The notes under the pieces: generated by a model
What the model was told of the DNA's origin: nothing
Seen by the model: only the letters and a program-made list of their open reading frames with translations
The model's database searches: none
Part shown: in pieces, positions 1 through 11,475 of the stretch
Numbering within the stretch: the first letter of the stretch is position 1
How the letters are laid out: every line of letters starts with the position of its first letter
Translations under genes and position numbers: made by a program
Assembly: GCA_949130485.1 (NCBI GenBank)
Contig: OX422183.1
Span: forward strand, 5,014,136 to 5,078,135
DNA length: 64,000 nt
Reading direction: 5' to 3'
From: Agelas oroides
Taxonomy: Eukaryota > Porifera > Demospongiae > Agelasida > Agelasidae

Positions 1-333
1 ATCTCCACATAGTCAAGTATTTAACTGATGAGCAAGGCTGCAATCCATCATGCTTGGATGAACACAATGAAACTCCTCTTCACTTAGCTTCTGTGAAGGG
101 ACGTGGCCGTTGTGAAGTTCCTTACTGTGAAGAAGCACTGTGACCCAACAATACGAAACATTTATGGCAATACTGCTCTGCACTATGCAGTAGCCGGTGG
201 TCACCTAGAGATAGTTCAATTTTTCATTGAGGAGGTAAAGTGTCCTCCGGACATTGTAGGACGGCACAACATGACCTTACTCGAAATGGCTATACAAGAA
301 AACCACCCTGATATTGCTCAGTATTTACAGTGA
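1..333 (+). pseudogene. 3' end of an ankyrin-repeat gene, frameshifted
   Basis: Only the last repeats are in the window. From base 3 the frame reads LHIVKYLT, CNPSCLDE and TPLHLASVKG, then runs into TGA at 141. The ankyrin pattern resumes in another frame (VVKFLTVKKHCDP, NTALHYAVAGGHLEIVQFF) and ends at TGA 331-333. Aligned with the equivalent unit of the ankyrin gene at 59-63 kb, two bases of the conserved His codon of KGH are missing near base 101. The last repeat resembles that of the downstream gene (PPDI, NMT, QYLQ), so this is a paralogous family member on the same strand. It is either a broken copy or carries a sequencing error. Ankyrin identity is certain; the disabled state rests on one 2-base gap. 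Confidence 0.85.
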
Positions 334-1737
334 AACAAAGATCTTCAACTTTTGTGTCGTTTTTGAATTTACATGCTTTAGTAAGTAACTACATACGCCC
401 CAGTAAGAATTATGATTTGCTGCTTTGTATCATGACTAATGTAGCTGTTTGTTTGTGCTGAATTTATATATCCTTCAATTAATTTGGTGATCGTATACGG
501 TATAGTTTCAAGGATATTATCTTTTGACCTATCTGGTACAATGGCAAGCAGCTTGCTCCCAGGCAACGAGGTATTACATACCCATGCAAATTACATCACA
601 GTCACACAGACCAGACCTCAACAAACCTGATTGACACCTCTCAAGGATGGTAAGCCAACTGAGCTCAAAAATTGTCACTTCGAGAGATTGACTCCTTTTT
701 GATACTGTAAGGTTTCTTGAGAAAGGAAACCAATACAAGTCCCACACAAGTACTGCTGAAGGATGTAACATAATTATAGACAATAGTGTATTGGTCATTG
801 CTTCTTTAATTTGCGTGCCCCCTCTTCTCATATGCACTTATTTCATACAAGGTATGGACTGTTATCTGTGTCATGCATGTGTTGAGAGGTTTCCTAGAGA
901 ATCAGGCCGATTGGCTAAGTTATAATTAAAGTATCTTGGGTCATCACACTAGTAACTGTTGATCTTTGATAAATAGTGGGTAATGCACAGTAGCCAGTGA
1001 TTTATGGTCAATAACCACCTGACTCCGAGGGTGGAGCCCATGCAAGGACAAGATGGTGTAAACCAAAAATCCTGTAACTACCATGTATTACATTCTCCAA
1101 TCTGATTGGTCCTCGATCATCATTAGTAGTATACATGCCAGATATAGTTAGTATCATCATTATTATACATGCAAGGAGTCTGCCCAATTTTACAACTTCC
1201 TGCATCTAGTGTATATGTATTGGATACACCACCTATAAACGCAGCTAATTAAAAACTCAGTTTACCCAAGGTGCAACAGAGGGTATATATTATAATTTTA
1301 GTGGAGTATATCCAATTAACTTGGACCACAGCAGCTATAAATGCTAAACATACATGCATAATCAGATTCTATTTCTACATGAAGACCTTAAGTATATGAC
1401 CCACTATACTCCTTTACTCACCCAATGAAATGCATGCCTCTCTAGCTCTGTCCAAAATTGTGACGTTTGGTTACATGAGGTATTGCATAAGATAGTAAAC
1501 TGGAAATTCCATCTTTACGTCACCAAAACTGGCAACCTCTGTTACTACCTCCCGGATTCTAGCATCACTTCATTAAGAACACCCATGTCACCAAAATGCT
1601 TTGTACGTTGGAGGGTATATGAACTTTAGTGGAGCATATCCAACTAATACCATGCACATTCAGTCACTACTCAGCCAATGAAAAGTGGTGTAATGTGGTA
1701 TGAGAAACAGAATCTACACTTTACTGTCAGTTTATAT
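334..1737. other. Intergenic stretch, no gene seen
   Basis: AT-rich sequence downstream of the ankyrin fragment. Open frames are short and show no recognisable domain. A short motif around gagggtatat and gtggagtatatccaa occurs twice (about 1277-1325 and 1612-1655), which suggests a decayed repeat. Confidence 0.5.
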
Positions 1738-2335
1738 AATACCCACCTGTTACTATAGAAACAAGGATAAATGAAGACTATTGCAGGACAAAAAGGATAC
1801 AATGGACCAAGCGTTGAATCGTGACTTGAAATGTAGGACCTTTTCCATGAGTGCTTGTCTGTTGAAATTACATGACATATACACAACATAGGTAGATACT
1901 ATATTACTGTGAGCATGCATAAAAGATGCTAAAGTTAGAAGGTACTGTGAAGTGATACATTTGAATGATGACTGATAAATACAAACTGAAAGCGTGATTG
2001 CTTCAAGATGAAGATGTACGTGTATAATGGAAAAAATAAACAATACATTGTCAATATGCATACACTGACAAAAACAACTGCTCAAAATTCAGCTATTAAA
2101 GCAACTAGAACAATTTTAGAGTATCAAAACAGTTCAGAGGAGAGGAGGGGAGATGAGGTGTATAGGTGCTAGAAGGACGTTATGTGTACGGATGATGATC
2201 AGTTGTAGAGGAGACTGTCATAGAGCAGAAGAGGTGTGGTCAAGAATGGTCCTGGTGTGTGTGTGTGTGTGGGTGTGTGTGTGTGTGTGTGTGTGGGTGT
2301 CTGTGTGTGTGTGTGTGTGTGTGGGTGTGGTGGGA
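1738..2335. repeat. Interspersed repeat copy ending in a (TG)n tract
   Basis: The stretch starting near acccacctgttactatag recurs at about 45625-46210, and partly at 53328-53460. The copies share the order: CACCTGTTACTATAG start, a middle with tccatgag, a stretch with gcttcaagatgaagat, a G/A-rich block (gaggaggggagatgaggtg), then TG dinucleotides. Here the TG tract (about 2255-2330) is interrupted by GGG steps. No coding capacity is visible. The family is unclassified. Confidence 0.7.
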
Positions 2336-2559
2336 TCGGTAGCTAATATGTACATCTTTATACAGGACTGCTGATAGGAATACTATTTTTTTCTTTATAT
2401 GAAGGTAGCAATACCTTACTAAGTAGGCACAATTCTTGTCACCAGGGTGTCCACATAGGAAACCAGCACGTTTCACTCAGCAGTAACAATATTGTCATTC
2501 CATCCTTGCTTGGCTATTATATAGCTAGCTATGTATCCGCTTGTTAAATTTAGTGTAAA

Positions 2560-3800
2560 CAATAAAACCAATAGGGTTGCTAATTAATACCTTTAATATT
2601 GTCTGGAAGGGAATTCCACATAACAGCACCTGTATGGCGAAACGACCTAGACATCATGTTTGTATGTCCTCTAGGGATTACTCAACCAAGTGTGATGTTG
2701 ATGCTGTTTGTGGATAGGCTGAAATAAGTCATGTAGATAGGAAGGGGGTAAGACCTGGCTTGAGACATCGATACACCCAGGTTGCAGTATGTAGTTTCCG
2801 TCTTTTTTGTAGAGATTGCCAGCCAAGTTGGTTTCTCAATGTAGTTGCTGATGATCGATAGGGTGCTCCCACAACTGCACGAGCAGCATTATTTTGCACT
2901 ACCTCTAACTTCTTTGCAGCACTGTTCATACAACCAGACCATACCACATCACCGTAATCCAGTGAGTGCAACACGATGGTAGTATAGAGGTTCTGTATTA
3001 CACAGGATGGTACAGTATGCCTCAATCTCCTCAGCATCTTAACGACTTTGTTTGTTTTCTTTTGTAGGTAATCCACATAAGCATTCCAAGACAAGCAGTT
3101 ATCTAGCATCAACCCTAAGTATTTGACACACTTCACTTGTTGGAGACATTCTCCTTGTAGGGAGATATTTAATACTGGATTTTTAGAGAGTGTGTGCCTG
3201 CTTCCAAAAGGGATAACTTGGGTCTTGATAGCATCGACATGGAGTTTCTTAGACTTCAGCCACCTGGCTGTTTGAATAAGATCAGCCGGTGTTCGATCTC
3301 TAGTATGGACCTAGAGGCAGCATGCAAGGCTGTGTCATCGGCAAACTGACTAACATCACAGTGGTCAGCTTGTCTTGGGAGGTCACGCACATAAATGAGA
3401 ATAATAGGGGTCCAAGGATTGACCCTTGGGGAACCCCACAGGTGACTTGTTTGAAGGATGACATAGAATTGCCAAGCATGACTGACTGCTCTCTGCCTGC
3501 AAGGTAGTTTTGAAAAAAGGGGTTGGGAATTTACTCCTGCTTCACGCAGATTGTCTAACAATATCCCATGATCCACAGTATCAAATGCCTTGCGTAAGTC
3601 CAGGAATACTGCTCCTACATAACATCCCTTATCAATCACAGTCATCCAATCTGACAGAAGCTTGTGGAATAATCTGGCCGAAATCCTGATTGTTCGGGTG
3701 ATAGTAAGTTGTTGGCTTCCAGGTGTTGTGTGTGAACAACTCGTTCCAGAACTTTACTCAGGACTGGAAGAACTGAACGATATGACGTAGGGGTATTTCA
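2560..3800 (-). mobile_element. Decayed non-LTR retrotransposon (LINE), reverse transcriptase region
   Basis: Read on the minus strand, all three frames together give a reverse transcriptase. Near 3790-3650 it reads SVLPVLSKVLERVV and QSGFRPDYST. At 3645-3256 come VFLDLRKAFDTVDH, a degraded G-SPR block, and the catalytic-type motif FADDTALHA. At 3136-2729 is a thumb/C-terminal part with YLGLMLDNCLSW and SLDYGDVVW. At about 2690-2580 is a tail motif RSFRHTGAVMWNSLP. Several frameshifts separate these blocks, so the copy is dead. The motifs fit the CR1/Jockey/L2 group; I cannot place the clade. No endonuclease domain is seen. Confidence 0.85.
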
Positions 3801-4559
3801 TTGGCTAGTTTGAATGCATGTATGTAAGACTTTAATAAGGTTAAAGGTATTTAACACGGGAATGGCAATCTGGCCTGGCTAGTCAAATAGGTGGGGTCGG
3901 TGAAAGGGGACGTGAGTCAGAGTTCTGGCGTGAGTTTGGCAAAAAGTGGGTCTTGGCTACAGAATTCACTGTCCTTGCTTACCAGCAGACCTAGCTGCTA
4001 GATGCTCAGCCAAATGTTCATGCAGTTGTTAACAAGTGTAGCCTATCAGCTAGATGCCATGTGACTACAAAACTGTCGTCTATGGAACTTCCAATTCTGC
4101 CGCTTACCTCATCAAGCCAAACTGCCCACCAGTGCTACTATATTATCCATGCTACCAGCAAGTAGCGTGACAAGTAGCATGATAGTGACAAGAGCTCCCC
4201 AACAGGGGGCTGGACCAAGCACGGGAAACTATTAAATTGCAGGCGAGAACTAGGCTACCTTACAAGGCAGCCAGACCGCTGTTACAGAACGTCTTCAGCA
4301 AGCGTGCAAGCTATTAAGTTCCACAGTAGCAGCAACAACGCACACAGCAGATGCAAAGCACCAAGCCAGTTGCTTCAAGCCACTCCCCTGGAGTCAGCGA
4401 CTCTGTATAAGTGGGACGTGACCAAACCATTGTTAAAAAATTGGGTTATTAGGTATTGTAGGTAAGGGGGAAAACTGTATATATTGTACAGTGTAGAGAT
4501 AGACAGTAAGCCAAATTGAACCCATGCAGTAGCTAGCTATGCCGCCAGCCCCCAGTACT
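3801..4559. other. Unassigned stretch between LINE and satellite
   Basis: No open frame with a recognisable domain. The sequence grows rich in short CA-containing phrases (caagtagc, tagctagatgc) toward the satellite that follows, and may be its most decayed edge. Confidence 0.4.
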
Positions 4560-7010
4560 GACCTGATTCCACTCACCAGCCCACACAATTAAAGGCCTCA
4601 CAACTTTCACTCACCAGTCACGTAGCAAACACTGGTGACATAGCTTCACACCTGATTCCTGGCCAACCTCATACAGAAGCATTCCTAAGGAATCCCATTT
4701 GCTAGCCACATAGGTTTATACCAGATACTACTTACCAGCCCACATAGCTGAATGCCTCATGAACACTACTCGCCAGTCACATAGCAGCCTACCTGATCTA
4801 AATGGCCAGCCCTCATAGCCAAATACCTCAGGAAATTCATTTGCCTCCCACATAGCTTCATAGCTGACCTACTCACAGCCCACATAGTTAAATGCCTCAG
4901 GAATCCCACTTGTGAGCCACATAGCTTCGTATTCGATTCTACTGCCAGCCCCCCACATATAGCTGAATGTCTCAGGAATTCCACCTGCCAACCACGTAGC
5001 TCATACCCAATTCTACTTGCAAGCCCAAACACCTCGGAAATTCCAAGGGCAAGCCACATAACTTATATCTGATTCTGCTCGCCAGCCCTCATAATCAAAT
5101 GCCTCATGAACTTCACTCACCAGTCACATACAATGCGTGCACTGGTCACATAGCTTCACGCCTGACTCCTGGCCAGGCCCATATAGGAGTATACCTCAGG
5201 AATCCCACTAGCCAGCCACGTAGCTTCATACTTGATCCTACTTGCCATCCTACATAGCTGAATGCCTCACGAATGCCACTCGCCAACCACATAGTGTCAT
5301 ACCCAATCTAAACTACCAGTCCACATGCGTGGCTGAATGCTGCATGAATGCCACTCACCAACCACATAGCACTATGCCTGATCAAAAATGGCCAGCCCAC
5401 ATAGCTGAATGCCTCACTAATGCCACTCGCCAACCACAGAGCGTCGTACCCAATCTAAATTGCTAGTCCACATGTGTGGCTGAATGCTGCATGAATGCCA
5501 CTCACCAACCACATAGCACTATGCCTGATCAAAAATGGCCAGCTCACATAGCTGAATGCGGCACAAATGCCACATAGCATCATACCCGATCAAAATGGCC
5601 AACCCACATATATAGCTGAATGCTGCATGAATGCCACTCACCAACCACATAGCACTATGCCTGATCAAAAATTGCCAGCCCACATAGCTGAATGCCGGAC
5701 GAATGCCACTCACCAACCACATAGCATCATACATGATCAAAATTACCAGTCCACATGCGTGGCTGATTGCTGCATGAACACTCACCAACCACATAGCATC
5801 ATACCTGATCTAAATTGGCAGCCCACCTAGCTGAATGCCTCAGGAATGCCTCTCACCAACCACATAGCATCATACCTGATCTAAATTGCCAGCCTACATA
5901 GCTGAATGCCTCAGGAATGCCACTTGCCAACCATACCTGATCTAAATTGCCAGCCCACATTGCTTCATACCTGATTGACTTACAACGCAAAGAGTCAGAG
6001 GCTGCAGGAATCCTACTCGCGAGCCACATTCATACCGGATTACACCTGCCAGCCCACAGCTGAATGCGCATCTCAGGAACGTCACTCACCAACATCATAT
6101 TGGATTAGGTTGTCCACATACGTAGCTGAATGCCCCAGGAACTAATTTGCCGCATAGTGTCATATCGGATTGACTTCCCAGCCATATAGTCAGGAACTCC
6201 ACTAGCCAGCTACATAGCTTCATACCTGATTCTACTCACCAGCCTACCTAGCTGAATGCCTCATCAATGTCACCCGCCAGTGTCATGGCTTCTTGCCGGA
6301 GTCTATGCGCGAACACACATAGCTTAACACCCCTCTTACTAACCACATGATATAGCTTTGTACCTCATCCGCATAGTCTCACACCCAATCCTACTCAATT
6401 GCCAGCCTACCATAGCCAAATGCCTCAGGAATCCCACTAGCTAGCCACATAGTCTCACACCAGATTCTACTCAATTGCCCGCTTACCATAGCCAAATGCC
6501 TCAGGAATTCCACTTGCCAGCCACAAAGCTTTGTACTTGGTTCTACTTATTAGCCCACATAGCAGCATGCCTCACGTGTGGTTAACTCGCCATCCTCATA
6601 ACATTATATCTGACCCGAATTACCAGCTCACATAACTGAATGCCCCAGGAATCATACTCACCGGCCACACAGCATCATTCTGAGCTACCTGCCAACCAAC
6701 ATAGTGGAGTACCTCATTAGTTCACTTACCAATCACACAGCTTCACACCGGATTTCAAGGGACAGCCCACATAGTGGAGTGCCTCATTAGTTCACTTACC
6801 AACCACACAGCTTCACACCGGATTTAAAGAGACAGCCCACATAGCCATAAATTTCCACATAGCTTCATACCTGATTGTACTTGCCAGCCCATGTAGCCAA
6901 ATGCCTCAGAATTCCCCACGTGCCAGCCACATAGCTCACTTCCCCATGTGCCAACCAACATAGGCATCCAGATTCATCTTGCCACTTGTTGTTAGTCCAC
7001 ATCTGACCCA
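4560..7010. repeat. Degenerate tandem satellite, unit about 72-75 bp
   Basis: The phrases agcccacatagctgaatgcc, tcaggaatgccac, caccaaccacatagc and catacctgatctaaattg recur in this order about thirty times. Distances between successive gctgaatg anchors in the best part (5404, 5479, 5551) are 75 and 72 bases. The centre (about 5240-5960) is best conserved and both flanks are decayed. Longer open frames here are repeats of this unit (NATHQPHS, HIAEC) and not genes. Confidence 0.9.
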
Positions 7011-8073
7011 ACTATGCCCATGTCTCATAATACAGGATGAGCCACATGGCGTTCAGTGGAAAAAACATTAGCGGCATCCGTTCTCATGTATTTCAGATAG
7101 TTGTACCTCCTTAGCTATCCAGGTCGCTGGCGGCATGCCTCATGCCACCTGCTAACCTACATACAGGTAGGGGCAGGTCTGTTGCTATTTGTTAACCAGG
7201 AGCTAGGTAACCACACACCTCCTGCTATGTCATGCAACCTGCCAACCCCATAGTTAGACACTGCCATTGCCGGTGTCATAGTAGGGGTGATGTGTGATAA
7301 TTTTAAAGCAAAAAGGCGCAATCTCCTTGGGAAGGGTAGCTACCCCCTGCAGCATCCCCTGGCAGGCACACTGCAAATGCAGCTGCACACAAACTGAAGC
7401 AAGTGGTATACGTATGCGTAGCCTTACTACCATGCAACAGCAATTAACTAACTACCTTGTTCATACTTGCTGCCTCAACCAGCATTTAGCACAGTCAAGT
7501 CAGTCACTTAAGTAAGTTTTGCAGCAGGCGGGTGTGGATTCGTCCAGCTAATCGGGTCATTAATTCCGGATTGGGGCTGCCACAACAGCAGCTGCCAACG
7601 GAATCAGAGATGCCACCATTCAGTCACTGGGGAAGTGGGCAAACGATTCATACACACGCTACATCAGAATTCCCCAGCAGGAACTGGCACAGTTCTCACG
7701 AACAAGGGCAGCTTGAAGGATCATTGTGATAGTGTTGTAGCATCTGTATTGTTGGCAGGGCATTTCATTTGTGCAGTTTGCAGCTAGTAGTAGGTGGCAA
7801 ACTCTCGGTAATGGTGTCAGGTTTAGGTTTAGGTTAAGTTGTATACAAAAAAAATAAAACAAAAAAATTTTAAAAAATTTTAAAATAAAAAATAAAAAAA
7901 CCCTGGTAGTGTGTTCTGGCTATTAAATATTTGGTTATTAACACTTTACAAAAGCAAGTTGCATTATACACAAGGTCATTCGAATATCATATACTGTCAA
8001 GAATTAATTAGAATACGTTAAAAGAACACCTGAATGAGTTTACTTTGGGGGATAGATACTATGAGTGGGACTT
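7011..8073. other. No gene seen
   Basis: Frames are short and match no domain. At 7819-7836 there is a short TTAGG-like run (ggtttaggtttaggtt) followed by an A/T homopolymer-rich block at 7847-7900, which looks like the tail of an old retroelement. Confidence 0.4.
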
Positions 8074-8242
8074 TAGGACAAGCGTCCTACAGCTTGATAC
8101 TAGAGCAGGCAGGGCTCATGCCTGCTGTGGGGCAAGACAAATGTCTTGCTGTAAACAGAGCTTAACTGGCAGGAAGCAGATTCTGGGGTTTCCAGATCCT
8201 GCCAGTTAGATAAGGGAGGAGCGGAGGAGGCTCCTCCCTTAT
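8074..8242. other. Cluster of five consecutive hairpins
   Basis: Five perfect or near-perfect stem-loops lie head to tail: 8074-8089 (taggac/gtccta), 8104-8126 (agcaggca/tgcctgct), 8132-8149 (gcaagaca/tgtcttgc), 8163-8208 (taactggcagga/tcctgccagtta, with an inner tctgg/ccaga stem) and 8210-8242 (ataagggaggagc/gctcctcccttat). They end 70 bases before the target duplication of the large transposon. Function unknown: possible structured RNA, or the end of another fold-back element. Confidence 0.7.
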
Positions 8243-8312
8243 TAACTTATCAGCGCACGTGCCCTTACACCGACCTCCAAAGTAATTGTAGTGAACCAGT
8301 GTTAACGTAGCT

Positions 8313-8322
8313 GTTTCGGAAT
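8313..8322. repeat. Left target-site duplication of the large MULE
   Basis: The 10 bases gtttcggaat stand directly before the element's GGGAGACAATTTA terminus and are repeated exactly at 16281-16290, directly after the inverted terminus. A duplication of 8-10 bp is the hallmark of Mutator-like transposition. Confidence 0.9.
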
Positions 8323-8455
8323 GGGAGACAATTTAGTCACACAAGTTAGAGTACGCTCACGTGACATGTGACACAGCGCATGCATGTAGTCGTGACCGCG
8401 CGAGAAGCGCGGGAAATATAATTATGTTCAGATAGCCCAACTGAAACTAACCGTC

Positions 8456-8641
8456 ATGGAGAGACCCGAATGGGCAGAAGGATTAGAGGCCAAAGGGGTG
8501 TACTTTGAGGGCATGGTCAGCGACGCAGACCAGAGAGTAGAGAGGCACAACCTGGAAACTGTAACTTCCTATGGTACCAGGACGTCAAGGAAGGTACCAG
8601 TAGTGAACACACCTCCACCAACACCACAACTCAAAGAAAAT
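8456..8641 (+). CDS. Possible 5' exon of the left MULE transposase
   Basis: Begins ATG at 8456 (MERPEWAEGLEAKGVYFEG) and runs 62 codons to a good donor, GAAAAT|GTAAGT, at 8641/8642. It lies just inside the arm terminus, where a transposase 5' exon is expected, and is present identically in the right arm (16137-15952, minus). The splice into the next frame could not be settled: the obvious acceptors near 8697 and 8932 do not give the right phase, so it may instead be a separate leader. No known domain is recognised. Confidence 0.5.
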
Positions 8642-8933
8642 GTAAGTTGAGCATTATTCATTATTATAACACATTACATCACTTTCTAAGTATTTCAGTG
8701 GATGAACAGCGGAGTGTAACGGGTCATATACTCCTGTTATATGTAAAAAATAGTTTGCGCAAAACTTGCATAAGGTACAGAATAGTTTACACAAAACGGA
8801 TTATAGTTTACTGTCTGACTGTGGTATAAATTGGATATACTACCTATACTTGGGGTATGAACATGAATACTCCAAGTATAGGTAGTACATCCAATACTTA
8901 TATTGTAAAGGTAGGACTACATTTTCATAAAGA

Positions 8934-11337
8934 ATGAAACTTCATACACAGGAACAAAAGCAACATAAAGCCCCACGGTTGTTTCTGAAGAAAACAGAAG
9001 GAGGTCAGAAAATTGACTTCAAAAACACACCGTTCTCTGTGGAAGAAGAAAAGATTATGGATTGTCAGTACGGTCATCACTACTTTCTCAAAAAACAGGG
9101 AAAAAACAAACAACTCAGATTACAAGACACCAAGAAAGTTGGGTGTCAGGCCAAAATCAAAATCAAGTCCTTCACACTCTACCCGGAATATTCATTACCA
9201 AAACAGAGCCTGAGTTCACGGCAACAAAAACAGCTTCAAGAAGAGGTATTGGAACAACTCAGGCAGGACCTGGCAAGTGGTAAGGCAGTACAAGTGGAAA
9301 GAAAGTACTTTGTGTCCTTACCTACTGAAGAGGCACACAGTGGACACCCTACAGGTCATTGCAGTGGATTCAGCCAACAGATACATCCCCTTCTGATTGA
9401 GCAAATCACTGAAGTTGTGTCTGCAGGTATAACCAACACTGGAGAGGTGAAAAGATTACTACGTCATTACACCAGAAATACACTTGCTAAACACCTAGGA
9501 ATCCGAGTCACACCCAACAACCGAGCTCTTTTTCCAACAGATATTGATGTGAGAAATCATGTTGCCACTGCTAAAAAGGCTCTGGAGTTCTCCAAATTAG
9601 ATCAGGAGAATCTTCGACTCAAAATTGACAGCTGGGAAAAAGCTAGCTCCGACACCAAATTCTTTTTTCGTCCCTACATCAGAACTTCATCTACAAAAGA
9701 TGACTCAGCTATGCAGACCCATGAGAAAAAGGCTGGATCAGCAAACTACAGAGGGAATACAGCAGATCATGAAGGGTTGCACATAGTAGGCAGTGATGAA
9801 GGTTGTGAACAAACAATGCTGTATGTTCATCAGGAAAAGTGGCAGCGAGAACTACTGCAAAAGTATGGGAAAACCATTGGGATGATAGATGCAACATACA
9901 AGACTACCCGATATGATTTAGCATTGTTCTTCATTTGTGTGCGAACAAATGTCGGCTACATGGTAGTTGCAGAGTTTATCACACAGTCTGAAACTGCTGA
10001 GCACATCCTGGAAGCGCTTCTCATATTGAAATCCTGGAACCTGGATTGGCAACCGAAGTTCTTCATGAGTGACTATTCAGAAGCCAAACACGATGCATTA
10101 GAACAGGCTTTCCCAGGCATAAAGGTGTTCTTGTGTGACTTTCATAGAGAACAATGCTGGGAAAGATGGGTTCGTGATACAAAACATGGGCTCACCAAGG
10201 AAGAAAGCCAGCAGCTCCTTGGGTACTTGCGGGAGTGTGCTGTTGCTGAACCAGGATCACCTGAAGCTGTTCCACTGGAATTCCACTATGAAAAAGCTGT
10301 AAAGGCTCTTAAGGAATCTGCAGTGTGGAAAAAACACTTGAGTGTACGCCAGTGGTTAAATACCATGTGGCTATGTATCCCCAAGGTCAGTAATTGCTTG
10401 TGGCTTTATGCATGCAAGAAGCTGTCAAGTGCTGATTGTCCTTAATTGAATCAGGCTGTCCAGTAGCAATCACTTTGTGGTATGTAATGTGCTCTGAGGC
10501 TACCTGGCCATTCCCACCTCCACTCTTGATCACTTGCAGTGTGCAAACATGCATCAAAAGCTGGAGTTGGGAGCAGCCTGGGAACAAGATAACCTGTTCA
10601 GTTCCTGAATTCTTTCCACACTACAGAAATGGGCTCGGGCATTTCGTGACAATGAATACCACTGTGCTGTGGATACAAACAATGGAGTAGAGGCACAGAA
10701 CAAACTTCTGAAGTACTCATATCTACCAAACAGGAAAAACATCACCCTGTCTAGCTTAGTCAGCCACATCATTGAATCATTCCCGCCTGACAGATACCAG
10801 AAGTATCTTCTACAGAATTACCAAATGACAGAAGCATACCGTTCATACAGTGCCATCATCCCAGAGTATCTTCGGACTCGTCCACGCTCAGTAATCATCC
10901 ACTGCCTAGATAGGGTGAGGAAGGCAAACAAGTTCAGCAGTACAGATGTTCAGGAAGGAGAATCAGAAGGGTGTTTCAATGTCACCTCCCAATCAGGAAA
11001 AGTGCATCATGTTGATCTTGGAGTGACATCAAGAGCCCCCTCATGCACATGCATGGACTGGATTCGACATCATATTCCATGCAAACATTTCTTTTCCATC
11101 TTCAAGCATTATACCCAGTGGTCTTGGGATTCCTTGCCCCAGACATATCTTCAAAGTCCACACCTTAGTTGTGACACTGAAGCTTTGAATAGCCTTGATG
11201 ACTCTGCTAACTCATGGTCTAGCCAGCAACTAGGCGAATGTGTGGACAGTCCCTCCCATGAGAGTACATCTGCTAACTACACAAGTTCCTTACCAAAGAA
11301 GGTGAGATTACTAAATGCCAGAGGAGGGATGACATGA
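8934..11337 (+). CDS. MULE transposase, left copy (intact through the core)
   Basis: The first open part (8934-10385, from ATG 8934) has an N-terminal zinc-binding-like segment (CQYGHHYFLKK, then KKVGCQAKIKIK) resembling FLYWCH/CaRF-type DNA-binding modules. It then carries the MULE catalytic core: first Asp in GMIDATYKT, second Asp in FFMSDYSEAKHDA, then the CDFHREQCWERW motif. A donor (CCCAAG|GTCAGT, 10385/10386) ends this exon. The last exon opens near 10632 after cacactacag (KWARAFRDNEYH), supplies the catalytic Glu in DTNNGVEAQN, and ends with a SWIM finger (CTCMDWIRHHIPCKH) before TGA 11335-11337. The short segment 10386-10631 must be spliced, perhaps with a small exon after cacttgcag at about 10541; a TGA is present there in both arms. 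Expected role: cutting and joining the element's own ends in the nucleus. Confidence 0.85.
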
Positions 11338-11475
11338 CGTCACGTCGTAGGGACAATTAGTGCACTCTGATGACATTCCAAGGGCAAGAATCGGTGGATA
11401 CAAGCTACAAGGATCACTCTATGTCACGACAGGCACATAGGGTTATCGACTGAGATGACAGTAAAAAGTAAATTA

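Larger units (their letters stand above)
8323..11460 (+). repeat. Left inverted arm of the MULE
   Basis: 3138 bp. Identity with the reverse complement of 13134-16280 runs from the GGGAGACAATTTA terminus to gactgagatgaca at 11448-11460 and then stops abruptly (gtaaaaag here, tctgcatgg in the other arm). The outermost 40 bases show the most differences, including an insertion in the right arm. Confidence 0.9.

Noticed and set aside
5242-5830. Open frames with repeated NATHQPHS-like peptides
   Set aside because: They are translations of the 72-75-bp satellite unit; frames shift between copies and occur on both strands.
7819-7836. Telomere-like TTTAGG run
   Set aside because: Only about two and a half units, next to an A-rich retroelement-like tail; too short for an internal telomere.
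9709-9897. Minus-strand frames inside the transposase arms
   Set aside because: Short shadow frames repeated in both arms with no domain; the transposase strand shows clear family motifs.
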